The position numbers were made by a program, and so were the translations under genes. The notes below the pieces were generated by a model. It did not search any database. It was not told the DNA's origin and saw nothing but the letters and a program-made list of their open reading frames with translations. Positions 43,462 to 52,487 of a stretch of 64,000 nucleotides of DNA are shown piece after piece (the first letter of the stretch is position 1; each line of letters begins with the position of its first letter). Source of the stretch: JBQTKD01 sp052389435 (lineage in GTDB: Bacteria > Actinomycetota > Actinomycetes > Sporichthyales > Sporichthyaceae); assembly GCA_052389435.1 (NCBI GenBank), contig JBQTIB010000010.1:1-64000 (forward strand). Reading direction: 5' to 3'.

Positions 43462-43641
43462 TCCAAATCGCCCACCACGAGAGGGGTCGCAGCATCGGAT
43501 GAAGCTCCACGATTTGGCTGCGCCGTTCGAGCGAGCCGCGATAGGACAAACGGGTGATACCCGCCAGATCGATCGGCGGGACACGAACGAGCGCCGTGGG
43601 CCGGGGGGTCAGAACGCGGCGGGACACGGGGCCGGGGGGCG

Positions 43642-45126
43642 ATGAGACAGGTGGCGATGGCGCTCGTCTGCGCCCAGATGCTGGTGGTCGCGGTTGCCGC
43701 GACGACCGTGGTCTCCACGACCGCGAACGCCTTCGGCTGCCTGCCCGCCGACGTCGTCGTGAACCCGAACTCCCCGCCCGGGCCGGGTCTCGACGTCGAG
43801 CAGCACGCCAACGCCGCCGTCATCGCCAAGACGGTTGTCGCACGTCGCCTGCCGATCCGCGCCGCGGTCATCGCCGTTGCGACGGCCATGCAGGAGTCGA
43901 GCCTGCGCAACCTGGCCTACGGCGACCGAGACTCTCTCGGCCTGTTCCAGCAGCGCCCCTCGCAGGGCTGGGGCCGCCCCGCCCGGGCGATGGATCCGGT
44001 CGCCGCGACGAACGCCTTCCTCGACCGACTCGTCGACGTGCCGGGCTGGCCGCGCCTGCCACTCACGGTCGCGGCACAGGCCGTCCAGCGCAGCGCCTAC
44101 CCCGACGCCTACGCCCGATGGGAACCCCAGGCCACCGAGCTGGTCGCGGGCCTACTCGGGCGTCCGTCGCCGCCGGCGAGCGCCCCGTCGTCGGCAGCCG
44201 ACCTGCCCGGACTGTTCGTGCTGGCCGACGGCCCGCTCGCGGCACACGCCGCACGCTGGCCGAGCAGCTACCAAGGTGGCGAGGTCGTCGTCGCCAACAA
44301 CGCGACACGTACGGCGAAGCGAGGCGAGCGACTCGTCGAGAAGCGCGCCGAACGACTCCCGGGAACTGTGGTGATCGGTCTCGGTCCGAGTGGAAAGACC
44401 TCGCCGCTCATCGCCGCAGTGCAGGCCAACAGGCTGCTCAAGAAGCTCGGCGACCGCACCGTCTACTGGGTCGACAACGGTTCGGACGCCGCCATCACCA
44501 CGGCGCTACGCGCTCTGACGCCCCATCACCCACGTCTCCTGGTCCTGGCCGCAACCGACGAACCGGCCGTTCCCGCACAGCGCACGTCGTCGGATCCGCC
44601 CGCCGCTCGCGTGGTCGACCGCGTCGTCGCGGCGGTCACCGCCACCTCCGAGGGCGACGCGGCGCGGGAGGGCGAATGCGCCGACGGACTCGGCGGATAC
44701 CGCGCCGTGCCGGTGGCGGACTGCGAGTTCGCGACCTCGCGTCCCAACCCCCGAACCTGCGCCGACTCGATCCGCTGGGCGCTCGCCCAGGCCGACCAGG
44801 CTCCGCGCTGGGAACGCAAATGCCTGCATTTCGTCGCCCGGGCCAATGGATGGTCCGCCTCCGGCGTCCGTTCCGCAGCGGACTACTGGGCACTGGCAGG
44901 CGAACGGCACCTGGCCGACCCGAACCCGCCCGCCGGAGCCCTCGTGTTTTGGGACACCGGCAAACGCGACGGACACGTCGCCCTCTCGGTGGGCAACGGC
45001 ACGGTCGTCTCCACCGACATCGCGGGACGCGGCAGCGCCGCCGCCGTCGCGCTGACCACCGTCTCGGAGCGATGGAACGCCACCTATCTCGGGTGGACGC
45101 CGCCCTACTTCCCCCACGGCGTCTGA
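43642..45126 (+). CDS. VirB1-like peptidoglycan hydrolase of the transfer system
   Basis: A 494-residue exported protein. After a signal peptide/anchor (about 1-30) residues 50-160 form a lytic-transglycosylase-like domain with catalytic Glu in ATAMQESSLRNLAYG and the LGLFQQRPSQGWG segment. A long variable middle follows, and the C-terminal 140 residues resemble a CHAP/NlpC-type amidase (Cys in KCLHFVARANGW, His in DGHVALSVGNG). Such dual hydrolases open the wall for the conjugation channel. Confidence 0.8.
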   Translation: MRQVAMALVCAQMLVVAVAATTVVSTTANAFGCLPADVVVNPNSPPGPGLDVEQHANAAVIAKTVVARRLPIRAAVIAVATAMQESSLRNLAYGDRDSLGLFQQRPSQGWGRPARAMDPVAATNAFLDRLVDVPGWPRLPLTVAAQAVQRSAYPDAYARWEPQATELVAGLLGRPSPPASAPSSAADLPGLFVLADGPLAAHAARWPSSYQGGEVVVANNATRTAKRGERLVEKRAERLPGTVVIGLGPSGKTSPLIAAVQANRLLKKLGDRTVYWVDNGSDAAITTALRALTPHHPRLLVLAATDEPAVPAQRTSSDPPAARVVDRVVAAVTATSEGDAAREGECADGLGGYRAVPVADCEFATSRPNPRTCADSIRWALAQADQAPRWERKCLHFVARANGWSASGVRSAADYWALAGERHLADPNPPAGALVFWDTGKRDGHVALSVGNGTVVSTDIAGRGSAAAVALTTVSERWNATYLGWTPPYFPHGV

Positions 45127-45173
45127 TCTCGCCTCGGCACCACCACTGATTGACCGTCAACAAAGGAGAACCT

Positions 45174-45494
45174 ATGTCGATGCTCGCCCACGCCTTCGCC
45201 GCCACCGCGGCCCGGGTACCCACCGCAGACGTCGTCCCGCCCGTCGCCCCGAACAGCACCGGGATGCCCGGCGCCGCGGCGATCCAGACCATCATGGGCT
45301 GGTCGATGTCTCTGGCCCTGGCCGCCTGCGTCCTCGGCGCCATCGGGTCCGGGGCCGCTATCGGGATCGGGTACCTGGGCAGCCGCCCGCACATGGCCGA
45401 ACGCGGGAAGCTCGGCCTGATTGCCGCGATCATCGGAGCCGTCGTCGCCGGCTCGGCCGTGCGGCTGGTCAACACCGGCTACGGCCTCGCCTGA
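45174..45494 (+). CDS. Small two-helix membrane protein of the T4SS
   Basis: A 106-residue protein with two hydrophobic helices (SLALAACVLGAIGSGAAIGI and LIAAIIGAVVAGSAVRLV) separated by a short basic loop, as in VirB2/PrgI-like small components. ATG 45174 follows AAAGGAGAA. Its TGA overlaps the next ATG by one base, so the two are coupled. Exact identity is uncertain. Confidence 0.65.
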   Translation: MSMLAHAFAATAARVPTADVVPPVAPNSTGMPGAAAIQTIMGWSMSLALAACVLGAIGSGAAIGIGYLGSRPHMAERGKLGLIAAIIGAVVAGSAVRLVNTGYGLA

Positions 45495-46255
45495 TGGCGA
45501 ACCCGTTCACAGCGGCCGACGCGCTGCGGCGCCCGTCGTCGCGCCGCATCGCCTTCGCAGTCGGCGTTTCCACCGCGCTCGTCGCAGGCCTATTCGCGCT
45601 GCTCCTGACCGCGCTGTCCGTGTTCGGACCGGGGGACCGCGTCACACCGACGGCCGCCCCCGCCCCTGCGCGGGTCGTCGACGCGCCGGCGGAATCGGTC
45701 ACCGAGAACACGCCTGACGACGACGAGCTGGTGCTGCCGCAGCCGGTCGAGTACGTGGGCGGCGTTCCGATCGGTTTCCCACGCAGCGATGCGGGAGCGG
45801 TGGCAGCCGCCTACGGGTACTCCCGCATCGCCACCGGCCTGGACGTGCAGGGCACCCTCGCCGCGCTCAAGACGATCTCCGCCGCCGACAGCGGATGGTT
45901 CACCCGCACACGCCCGCAGATCGCGGACGGGTTGGTCGCGCAGCGCAAGAGCCTGGGCCTCCCGGTTGTCGGTTCCACGAGCTCCGCCCTGATCAACGTC
46001 ACCCCGTCCGGGTATCGAATCGACCGCGACTCCGACGGGACGACGACTGTTCGGACCCTCAACGTCGTCTCCACGCAGGCCGCCGACGGCACCACGGCCA
46101 GCGGCACCGTCGTGTTCCGGTGGGCGCTGCGCTGGGACGGCGACCAATGGCTCGCCGTCCGCACCTTCCTCGACGAGGCGGACGAGGCACTCGCGGTGGC
46201 TCCCTTCACCAGCGCCGCGCACTCCAAGGGCTGGAAGGTGGCGCGCGGTGGCTGA
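45494..46255 (+). CDS. VirB8/TcpC-like conjugal transfer protein
   Basis: A 253-residue bitopic membrane protein: cytoplasmic N-terminus, one helix (about 22-45), a Pro-rich linker and an extracytoplasmic alpha/beta domain of about 150 residues. The layout fits VirB8/TcpC-type scaffold proteins of Gram-positive type IV systems, but sequence similarity is not obvious to me. It overlaps the downstream gene by 8 nt. Confidence 0.55.
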   Translation: MANPFTAADALRRPSSRRIAFAVGVSTALVAGLFALLLTALSVFGPGDRVTPTAAPAPARVVDAPAESVTENTPDDDELVLPQPVEYVGGVPIGFPRSDAGAVAAAYGYSRIATGLDVQGTLAALKTISAADSGWFTRTRPQIADGLVAQRKSLGLPVVGSTSSALINVTPSGYRIDRDSDGTTTVRTLNVVSTQAADGTTASGTVVFRWALRWDGDQWLAVRTFLDEADEALAVAPFTSAAHSKGWKVARGG

Positions 46256-47501
46256 GTGCGCCTTCTACGACGTCGCGTGCAAGGCGCGCGGCTCCCTCAC
46301 CGGCGCGGTCACCGGAGCCGTCGAATCCGCCTTCGACAAGATGTGTCGCGCCTTCGCCGAGGCGGGCGCCGCGGTGCTCAAGGCCGTCGCCGACGGCTTC
46401 CTGGCCTCGTCCACCATCGACCTGAACAAAGCCGGAATCGACCGAGTTCTCGTGGCGACCACCTCGATCGGCATGGGCCTCGCGGTCCTGCTGCTCCTGG
46501 CCCAGGTGGTCCGCACCGGCCTGACGATGCGCGGAGAACACCTCGCCCGCGGACTGACCGGGGTACTCAAGGCCGCTGTCGCGACCGCGTCCGTCCTGAC
46601 CGTCGCCACCGTCCTGCTCGCAGCCGCCGACGCCATGAGCGAGTCGATCCTGGCCGCCACGTTCGGCAGCACCGAGGCCTTCTCCGAACGGTTCGCACGC
46701 GCCGTCACCTTCGCTGGTATCGGGCAGGGCAACGCCGCCACGCCCGTGGCGCTTTTGCTGATCTTCGGACTGCTTGCGGTCCTCGTGGGCGCGATCCTCT
46801 TTGCGGAGATGCTGTTCCGTCACGCCGCTGTCGTCGTCATCGTGGCCACCGCACCCATCGGCGCTTCGGGACTCGTCGCCGGAGCGAGCACCGGGTGGTG
46901 GCGAAAACTTGTCACGGCCGGGCTGCAGCTGATCTTCCTGAAACCACTGATCGTGCTGGTGTTCGCCGTCGGCTTCGGCGTCGCGGGGGAGAGCCAGGAC
47001 GTCCTCGGCGTCCTCGCCGGTTTGGTGACACTGCTGCTCGCGGCGTTCGCGTGGCCCGTGCTCGCACGGTTCTGCACGTGGACTTCGGCCCACGTCGCCG
47101 ACGCCGGAGGCGCCACCGCGTTCGTCGGCGGCTACCTCGGGGCCGAAGCACGCCACCTGCCCCGCCGCATGATGTCCACGCAGGCGAGCGGATCCTCCTT
47201 CGATTCCGACCGCGCAACCATCGCCCGCAACAGCTCGGCCATCGACACCGCCTCCGGCACCTCCTTCGGAGGCGGAGGTGGGGCAGGCGCCGCTTCGTCC
47301 GCCGCCGCGGCGGGCGCCACCGCCGGTGTGGCCGTCGCAGCACAAACCGCGACCGCCGTGCTGGACCGGGCCCAGGCGCGCATGAACGACACCGCCGACC
47401 ACGGCGGCCTCGGCAGCCCGGACACGCCGTCGCGATCCGACGGACCGTCAGACGTCCCACCGCCGTACTTCCCCGACCGACCGAACGGAGACAACTCGTG
47501 A
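46248..47501 (+). CDS. VirB6/TrbL-like polytopic membrane protein
   Basis: A 417-residue protein with about six hydrophobic helices between residues 60 and 290, then a Gly/Ser/Ala-rich cytoplasmic tail with a run of glycines. The N-terminus MAECAFYDVACKARGSLTG is typical of actinobacterial TrbL/VirB6-type transfer proteins. It should form part of the inner-membrane channel. Overlaps with both neighbours indicate coupled translation. Confidence 0.75.
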   Translation: MAECAFYDVACKARGSLTGAVTGAVESAFDKMCRAFAEAGAAVLKAVADGFLASSTIDLNKAGIDRVLVATTSIGMGLAVLLLLAQVVRTGLTMRGEHLARGLTGVLKAAVATASVLTVATVLLAAADAMSESILAATFGSTEAFSERFARAVTFAGIGQGNAATPVALLLIFGLLAVLVGAILFAEMLFRHAAVVVIVATAPIGASGLVAGASTGWWRKLVTAGLQLIFLKPLIVLVFAVGFGVAGESQDVLGVLAGLVTLLLAAFAWPVLARFCTWTSAHVADAGGATAFVGGYLGAEARHLPRRMMSTQASGSSFDSDRATIARNSSAIDTASGTSFGGGGGAGAASSAAAAGATAGVAVAAQTATAVLDRAQARMNDTADHGGLGSPDTPSRSDGPSDVPPPYFPDRPNGDNS

Positions 47502-49051
47502 GCATCAGTCGCACCGAGTCGCCCACACCCCTCTACGGCGGCTGGCAGCGGGAACGACTCGGCTTCCTCTTCGGACTCTCGGGATCCCGGTTCGCGCTGG
47601 CGGTGCGCGCGCTCCTGCTAGTTCTCGCGCCCGTGACCGCGCAGTCCCTGACGGTTCTGATCGTCGCGTGGCCGCTGGCCGGGCTGCTCGCTCTGCTGGT
47701 GTGGACCCGCGTGCTCGGGCGCTCGGCCGTCGAATGGACCGGCCACGCACTCGCGTTCGGCGTCAACAGGGCTCTTGGCCGCAACGTCTTCCTCTCCGGC
47801 GCGTTCGCGCCCCGCTCCTGCTCGGACCCCGCGGGCCCGGCTCCTATGGACCTTCCCGGCCCGCTCGCCGCGCTCCGCTTCCTCGACGCCGAAACGCAGG
47901 GAGTCCTCGGCGCGCTCGCGCCGACGGGCCGGATCGCCGTCGTCCACCACCCGCTGGACCGCACCTTCACCGCCGTGGCCAAGATCCGCTGGGCCGGCAT
48001 CGCGCTCGCCGATTCGCAGCGCCGCGAAGCGCGCGTCGCCGGCTGGGGCGGCTTGCTCGCGCAACTCTGCACAGAAGCGAGCCCGTTCACGCGCATCGCC
48101 GTCGTCCAGCGAACCCTGCCCGACGACGGCACGGCGTTGCGTCGCTGGACCACCGGCGCCGTCCGCTCCCACGCGCCCGCCCTCGCCCTGGACGTCGTCG
48201 AAGAACTGACCACACAGGCCCGCCTCACCGGCGCCGCGCACGACGCGTGGCTCGTTCTCACCCTCGACGCCGGCCGGGCTCGCATGCAGATCCGCGCCGC
48301 CGGCGGCGGAGAGCAGGGCGCCCTCGCGGTGCTGACGCGACAGCTCGCAGCCGCGTCCACCGCCATCGGCGCCGCGCACCTGGAGATCGTCGAATGGCTG
48401 GCGGTGCGCGACCTCGCGGAGGTCGTCCGCACCGCGTTCGACCCCACCGCGGCTTCCGGACTCGCCGCCCGGCGGGCCGAAGCCGGTGGACTACCGGCGG
48501 GGGTGGAGCCGAGCCTCGCGGGGCCTGCGGCGGCAGAGGCGTCCTGGTCGCACTACCGCCACGACGGCGCTTGGTCGGTCACCTATGGCATCCACGACTG
48601 GCCCCGCGCCGGTGTGCCCGCGTGGTTCCTTCGCCCGGTGCTCACCGCGCAGCACACCGCGCGACGCAGCGTCGCCCTGCACGTCGAGCCCGTGCCCGCG
48701 CGCGAGGCGGAGAAGGCCGTCATGCGAGCACGCACCAAGCGGCAGGTAGCGGTATCCATGCGACACCGCACCGGCCAGCTCGTGCCCGAACACGAACGGC
48801 AGGCACAACACGAGGCGCACGAGCAGGACGCCCAACGCGCCCAGGGCCACGGCCTGGTTCGGCTCGCCGGGTACCTCACGGTCACCGTCACCGACGCGAG
48901 CCAGCTCGACCTGGCTTGCTCGGAGCTGGAGACCGACGCCGCACAGGCCGGGCTTGAAGTCCGACGCCTGTGGGGTGCGCAGGACGTCGGCTTCCATGCA
49001 ACCGCCCTGCCGCTCGGGCTCGGTCTGCCGAAGCGAAAGGCACTCGTATGA
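47498..49051 (+). CDS. SCO6880-family transfer protein
   Basis: A 517-residue protein with two N-terminal helices (about 30-75), then a large soluble region. It resembles the SCO6880 family that precedes VirB4-type ATPases in actinobacteria and may correspond to a PrgI-like anchor plus the VirB4 N-terminal domain split into a separate polypeptide. Residues about 390-430 are rich in Glu, Gln and His. Its stop overlaps the VirB4-like start (ATGA). Confidence 0.75.
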   Translation: MSISRTESPTPLYGGWQRERLGFLFGLSGSRFALAVRALLLVLAPVTAQSLTVLIVAWPLAGLLALLVWTRVLGRSAVEWTGHALAFGVNRALGRNVFLSGAFAPRSCSDPAGPAPMDLPGPLAALRFLDAETQGVLGALAPTGRIAVVHHPLDRTFTAVAKIRWAGIALADSQRREARVAGWGGLLAQLCTEASPFTRIAVVQRTLPDDGTALRRWTTGAVRSHAPALALDVVEELTTQARLTGAAHDAWLVLTLDAGRARMQIRAAGGGEQGALAVLTRQLAAASTAIGAAHLEIVEWLAVRDLAEVVRTAFDPTAASGLAARRAEAGGLPAGVEPSLAGPAAAEASWSHYRHDGAWSVTYGIHDWPRAGVPAWFLRPVLTAQHTARRSVALHVEPVPAREAEKAVMRARTKRQVAVSMRHRTGQLVPEHERQAQHEAHEQDAQRAQGHGLVRLAGYLTVTVTDASQLDLACSELETDAAQAGLEVRRLWGAQDVGFHATALPLGLGLPKRKALV

Positions 49052-50463
49052 CGCTGCATCAGGAGATGGCGACCAGTGTCGCTCGGCCGCGTCGTGTCGC
49101 CCCGCGGAAGGGCTGGGCTCACCGAGGCGCGGGCCGTGCTGCGGTTCTGCTGCGCCCCGACCCGCATCGCGCGACGACTGCCCAGGCGCAGGGCATCTTC
49201 CCCTTCCTGACCGGTGCGGCTCTGCCGCCCGTCGGCGCGGTCATGGGCTGGGACGTGCTGTCGCGGGCGACCTTCACCTGCCACCCGGTGGAATGGCTGC
49301 ACCGCGACCTGGTCGCCAACCCGAACCTGCTGTTCACCGGCGTTCCCGGCTCGGGCAAGTCCGCCGCCATGAAAGCGCTGGCGCTACGGCTGATGGCCTT
49401 CGGCGTGAAGGTTCTCGTCGCCGGCGACGTCAAGAACGAGTACGCCGCCCTGGCCCGCGCCTTGGGCGTCGAGCCGGTCGAGATCGGCCCCGGTCTGCCG
49501 GCGCGACTGAATCCATTGGACGCGGGCCCGCTGGGCCAAGGCCTGCCCGTCGATGCAGACGCGGCACGCGAGCGGCTGGACGAGATCCACCGTCGCCGGG
49601 TCACGCTTCTGGACACCCTTCTCACCATGCAGGTCGGCCGCGCGCTGAGCCCGTTCGAGAAGGCAGCGCTGTCCTACGCCGTACGGCGGGCTACCGGACA
49701 GGACAGCGGCGCCTCGATCCTGCGCGATCCCACGATCCCGCAGGTGTGGCGGATCCTTGCAACCCCGGACGCCGAGCTGGGCCGGGAGCTCGGCCTTCCC
49801 GCCAACGACCCGCGTTTCGCGGGGGAGAAGCTCGAGCACCTCCGCCACGGGCTCGGCAACATGATCGAGGGCAGTCTGGGCGGCATCTTCGACGCCGAAT
49901 CGACCGTGCGCCTCGACTTCGACGCACCCATCCAGACCGTCGACCTGAGTCGTCTCGACGGCCGCGGCGATGACATCCTTTCCATGGTGATGGCGTGCGT
50001 CTCCTCGTGGTCGCAAGCCGCCATCGACCAACCGGGCCACGTCCGCGCCGTCGTTCGCGACGAAGTCTGGCGAGCCCTGCAGGTCCCGGCGATGATCCGG
50101 AAGATCGACTCCGACCTGCGCTTGTCCCGAGCCCACGGCACGATTCAGATGCTTGCGACTCACCGGCTCTCCGACTTCGAGCAGGTCGGCTCCGCCGGAT
50201 CGGAAGAGGTCGCCATCGCCCGCAATCTCATCGCCTCCTGCGACACGCGCGTCTTGCTGGCGCAGGACACCGGCCCCCTCGCGATGACACGCGACGCCGT
50301 CGGGCTCACCGACGCCGAGTGCGCCCACGTCGGCAGTTGGTCCGCCGAGCACAAGGGCTACGCACTTTGGAAGATCGGCCGGTCCGCGAGTCACATTGTC
50401 CGGACGACGTTGACCGCACGGGAGCGGCACATCTTCCACACAAATGAGCGGATGCTCCTCTGA
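49048..50463 (+). CDS. VirB4-like conjugation ATPase
   Basis: A 471-residue ATPase powering the transfer channel. Walker A GVPGSGKS is at 98-105 and Walker B ends in D338-E339 (AVVRDEVWRAL); the C-terminal GTIQMLATHRLSDFEQVGSA segment is the usual VirB4/TraE motif. It lacks the N-terminal domain of full VirB4 proteins, which the upstream SCO6880-like gene may supply. ATG 49048 overlaps the previous stop; a longer upstream start at 48970 is unlikely. Confidence 0.88.
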   Translation: MTLHQEMATSVARPRRVAPRKGWAHRGAGRAAVLLRPDPHRATTAQAQGIFPFLTGAALPPVGAVMGWDVLSRATFTCHPVEWLHRDLVANPNLLFTGVPGSGKSAAMKALALRLMAFGVKVLVAGDVKNEYAALARALGVEPVEIGPGLPARLNPLDAGPLGQGLPVDADAARERLDEIHRRRVTLLDTLLTMQVGRALSPFEKAALSYAVRRATGQDSGASILRDPTIPQVWRILATPDAELGRELGLPANDPRFAGEKLEHLRHGLGNMIEGSLGGIFDAESTVRLDFDAPIQTVDLSRLDGRGDDILSMVMACVSSWSQAAIDQPGHVRAVVRDEVWRALQVPAMIRKIDSDLRLSRAHGTIQMLATHRLSDFEQVGSAGSEEVAIARNLIASCDTRVLLAQDTGPLAMTRDAVGLTDAECAHVGSWSAEHKGYALWKIGRSASHIVRTTLTARERHIFHTNERMLL

Positions 50464-50647
50464 TGGCGCCGCAGTCATTGCCGCGATTCCTCAAGCCAGT
50501 AGGCGATGCCAGAGCAGACATGCCGACAACTGCCCACGCACTTCGAGGTCACGGTGCGCCAAGTCCGCGAGGCCTCGCTGAGAAGACGGCGGCCTAGCCT
50601 TGTCCACGAATTGGGGTTCGAGCTTGAAGTTCAATAACGCCGGTGGC

Positions 50648-51625
50648 CTACTCGGACGCCATGAGACCGCCGAAGATCGCTCGACCGATGGCGGCGGCCT
50701 CGGCCCGATCGAGCACGGCTCCACCGATCTCGGGGTGCAGGGCTGCCCATCGGACGGCAGTGTGCGCCGAGGCGAAGAAGTTGATCGCGTCGCAGCAGAT
50801 CGAGGCGGCCGACCCGCTCCCCCTGCGTCGACCGGCGAAAACCACCGCGTCGGTCGGTTGCCACTCGGCGGCGGTCGGAGTAACACGGAGGGTGATCGGT
50901 TGCTGGGTGATCGGATCGGATGAGGCGATCGTCGTCGGTCGTCCGAGCATGGGCGCAATCCCCAGGGCGTCGATCGCGCACATGGCCCAGACCGTCGGCC
51001 CGTCCTCGATGGCCACCTGGTGCCGGGTCGGCCGAAGCGAGAACGGGTACGCCGCATGCACACCGCTGTCGTCGACGGAAAGGAAATCCTGGTCCGCGAG
51101 CACGGCCAGGACCTCGTGCCCGTTGGCGCCGCCGCCGGAGACCATGTCCAGTGCTCGCTCGTCGGGCATCGCTCCGGTCGAGACCACCGAGCGGAGCACC
51201 GCCTGCTGTACCGCCCGCATTCCGCCCTCCGGCGGCGCCAACCTCCCCCTGCCGTCGCGACCGACCGTGTCGAGCCACGACGTCGATCCGTCCGCCCGGC
51301 CACTCCGCGACCTCGTCACCTCGCGCAGCTGATCGACGCTCGGTGCGCCCGCCGGTCGCCCGTCCGGCTCGAAGTACAGGCGGCACGACACCGACGGTTC
51401 GGTACCCGCGCTCGCGAATGGGTCGACGCCATCCACCAGGAGCGTCGGAGATCCACACATTCCCCACGCCGACGCCTCGGACTCGTCGCGGACGATGACC
51501 ACGTCGGGAGGTCCCGCACTCGCAGGCATCGCCTGACGTAGGCGCTCGATCAGCCGAGTCGCGTTCGGGCAGTCGGGCACGGACAGGACAGTGATCAAGG
51601 GGCAACACTGCGGGGCTGGGGTCAC
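50648..51625 (-). CDS. merB: Alkylmercury lyase with N-terminal thioredoxin-like domain
   Basis: A 325-residue fusion. Residues about 1-105 look like a thioredoxin-fold domain (hydrophobic strand, VPDCPNATRLIERL, then GMCGSPTLLVDG with a cis-Pro). Residues about 130-325 are MerB, which splits carbon-mercury bonds by protonolysis: the catalytic Cys216-x-x-Asp219 (WAMCAIDAL) and Cys277/278 (ICCDAINFFAS) are intact. I start it at GTG 51625, exactly where a MerR-type promoter would begin the transcript; the longer TTG start would lie in the operator. No merA is visible in the window. The gap 50,464-50,647 has no gene I can support. Confidence 0.87.
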   Translation of the reverse strand: MTPAPQCCPLITVLSVPDCPNATRLIERLRQAMPASAGPPDVVIVRDESEASAWGMCGSPTLLVDGVDPFASAGTEPSVSCRLYFEPDGRPAGAPSVDQLREVTRSRSGRADGSTSWLDTVGRDGRGRLAPPEGGMRAVQQAVLRSVVSTGAMPDERALDMVSGGGANGHEVLAVLADQDFLSVDDSGVHAAYPFSLRPTRHQVAIEDGPTVWAMCAIDALGIAPMLGRPTTIASSDPITQQPITLRVTPTAAEWQPTDAVVFAGRRRGSGSAASICCDAINFFASAHTAVRWAALHPEIGGAVLDRAEAAAIGRAIFGGLMASE

Positions 51626-51631
51626 CGCGCG

Positions 51632-51673
51632 AACGTAGACCTTCCATCGCAATGGAAGGTCAAGGCCTACGCT
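51632..51673. promoter_or_regulatory. Divergent MerR-type promoter/operator
   Basis: A perfect inverted repeat GACCTTCCAT-CGCA-ATGGAAGGTC spans 51638-51661. For merB (minus strand) the -35 TTGACC (51658-51663) and -10 TACGTT (51632-51637) are separated by 20 bp with the dyad in the spacer, the hallmark of MerR-activated promoters. For merR, TACGCT at 51668-51673 lies 7 bp before its ATG. Both transcripts would start at or near the start codons. Confidence 0.8.
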
Positions 51674-51679
51674 GCCGAC

Positions 51680-52096
51680 ATGCTGATCGGAGAGCTGGCC
51701 CAGGCCTCGGGGTTGACCACCAAGACCATCCGCTTCTACGAAGAGCGGGGGCTGATCGCGGCGCCACCGCGCACCGCCGGCGGGTACCGGGACTATCCGG
51801 AACAGGCGCTCGGCAGGCTCCGCTTCATCCGCGACGCGCAGTCCGCCGGCCTCACGCTCGCCGAACTCCGATCCATTCTCGCCCTACGCGACGGAGGCGA
51901 GGCCCCTTGCGAGCATGTCGGCGGCGTGATCGACGAACACCTGCGCGGAATCGACCGGCGGCTCGCCGACCTACGGGCGACCCGCACCGTGCTGCGTTCG
52001 CTGGCTCGCCGCGCCGCCACCGTCGATCCCGCGACCTGCGCCGAGGAGGATGTCTGCATCATCCTGAAGAATCCGAAGCTCAGTGTGGACTCTTGA
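51680..52096 (+). CDS. merR: MerR-family metal-sensing regulator
   Basis: A 138-residue MerR regulator: winged helix ELAQASGLTTKTIRFYEERG, dimer helix, and metal loop. Cys77, Cys120 and Cys126 are present. A Cys at the position equivalent to 77-82 marks divalent sensors (Hg, Zn, Cd) and not CueR-type Cu(I) sensors, which have Ser. The spacing of the C-terminal pair differs from classical Tn501 MerR, so the metal is not certain. It is divergent from merB across the shared operator, and the ATG appears leaderless. Confidence 0.85.
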   Translation: MLIGELAQASGLTTKTIRFYEERGLIAAPPRTAGGYRDYPEQALGRLRFIRDAQSAGLTLAELRSILALRDGGEAPCEHVGGVIDEHLRGIDRRLADLRATRTVLRSLARRAATVDPATCAEEDVCIILKNPKLSVDS

Positions 52097-52109
52097 CCGG
52101 AGGACCCGC

Positions 52110-52415
52110 GTGACGTCGAAGGCCCGAGCGGACACCGAGGACCAGGGCGGGCCGGGAATCTGCTGGTGTTGCGGGTCCGCCAGACCGGAGATGCAGTTGC
52201 TCCGGCTGGGTTATCGGCCCGAAGCGGCCGTCTGCTTCGACTGCGCCGCAAACCTGCGCCAGCGTGCGGGCGCGCAGGCTGACGCTCGGATGGTGGTCCG
52301 CTGCCTTCACCGGGCAGGGGACCGGATCCGCGGGCTGGTGATGTCCGTAGGCCTACACAACCGTCCGGTGGTCGGACCGGCCCTTCGTTGGATCAATCGA
52401 CGCTTGCCGTTCTGA
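52110..52415 (+). CDS. Small zinc-ribbon protein
   Basis: A 101-residue protein with ICWCCG and, 22 residues later, CFDC, a two-knuckle zinc-binding pattern; the rest is helical and basic. GTG 52110 follows GGAGG (52099-52103) by 6 nt, and it starts 13 nt after merR on the same strand. I recognise no family. A metal or DNA-binding role is possible. Confidence 0.6.
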   Translation: MTSKARADTEDQGGPGICWCCGSARPEMQLLRLGYRPEAAVCFDCAANLRQRAGAQADARMVVRCLHRAGDRIRGLVMSVGLHNRPVVGPALRWINRRLPF

Positions 52416-52487
52416 CGGGGTCCCGGCTACGGGCTCGTGCTGGACGCCCGGTGCGAGGCACCGATCCTTTGAGTGAAGCCTTTCGAC

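Noticed and set aside
43425..43641. Transfer origin between ssb and the VirB1-like gene
   Set aside because: The only structure is an 11-bp hairpin directly after a stop, better explained as a terminator. No nick-like motif is visible.
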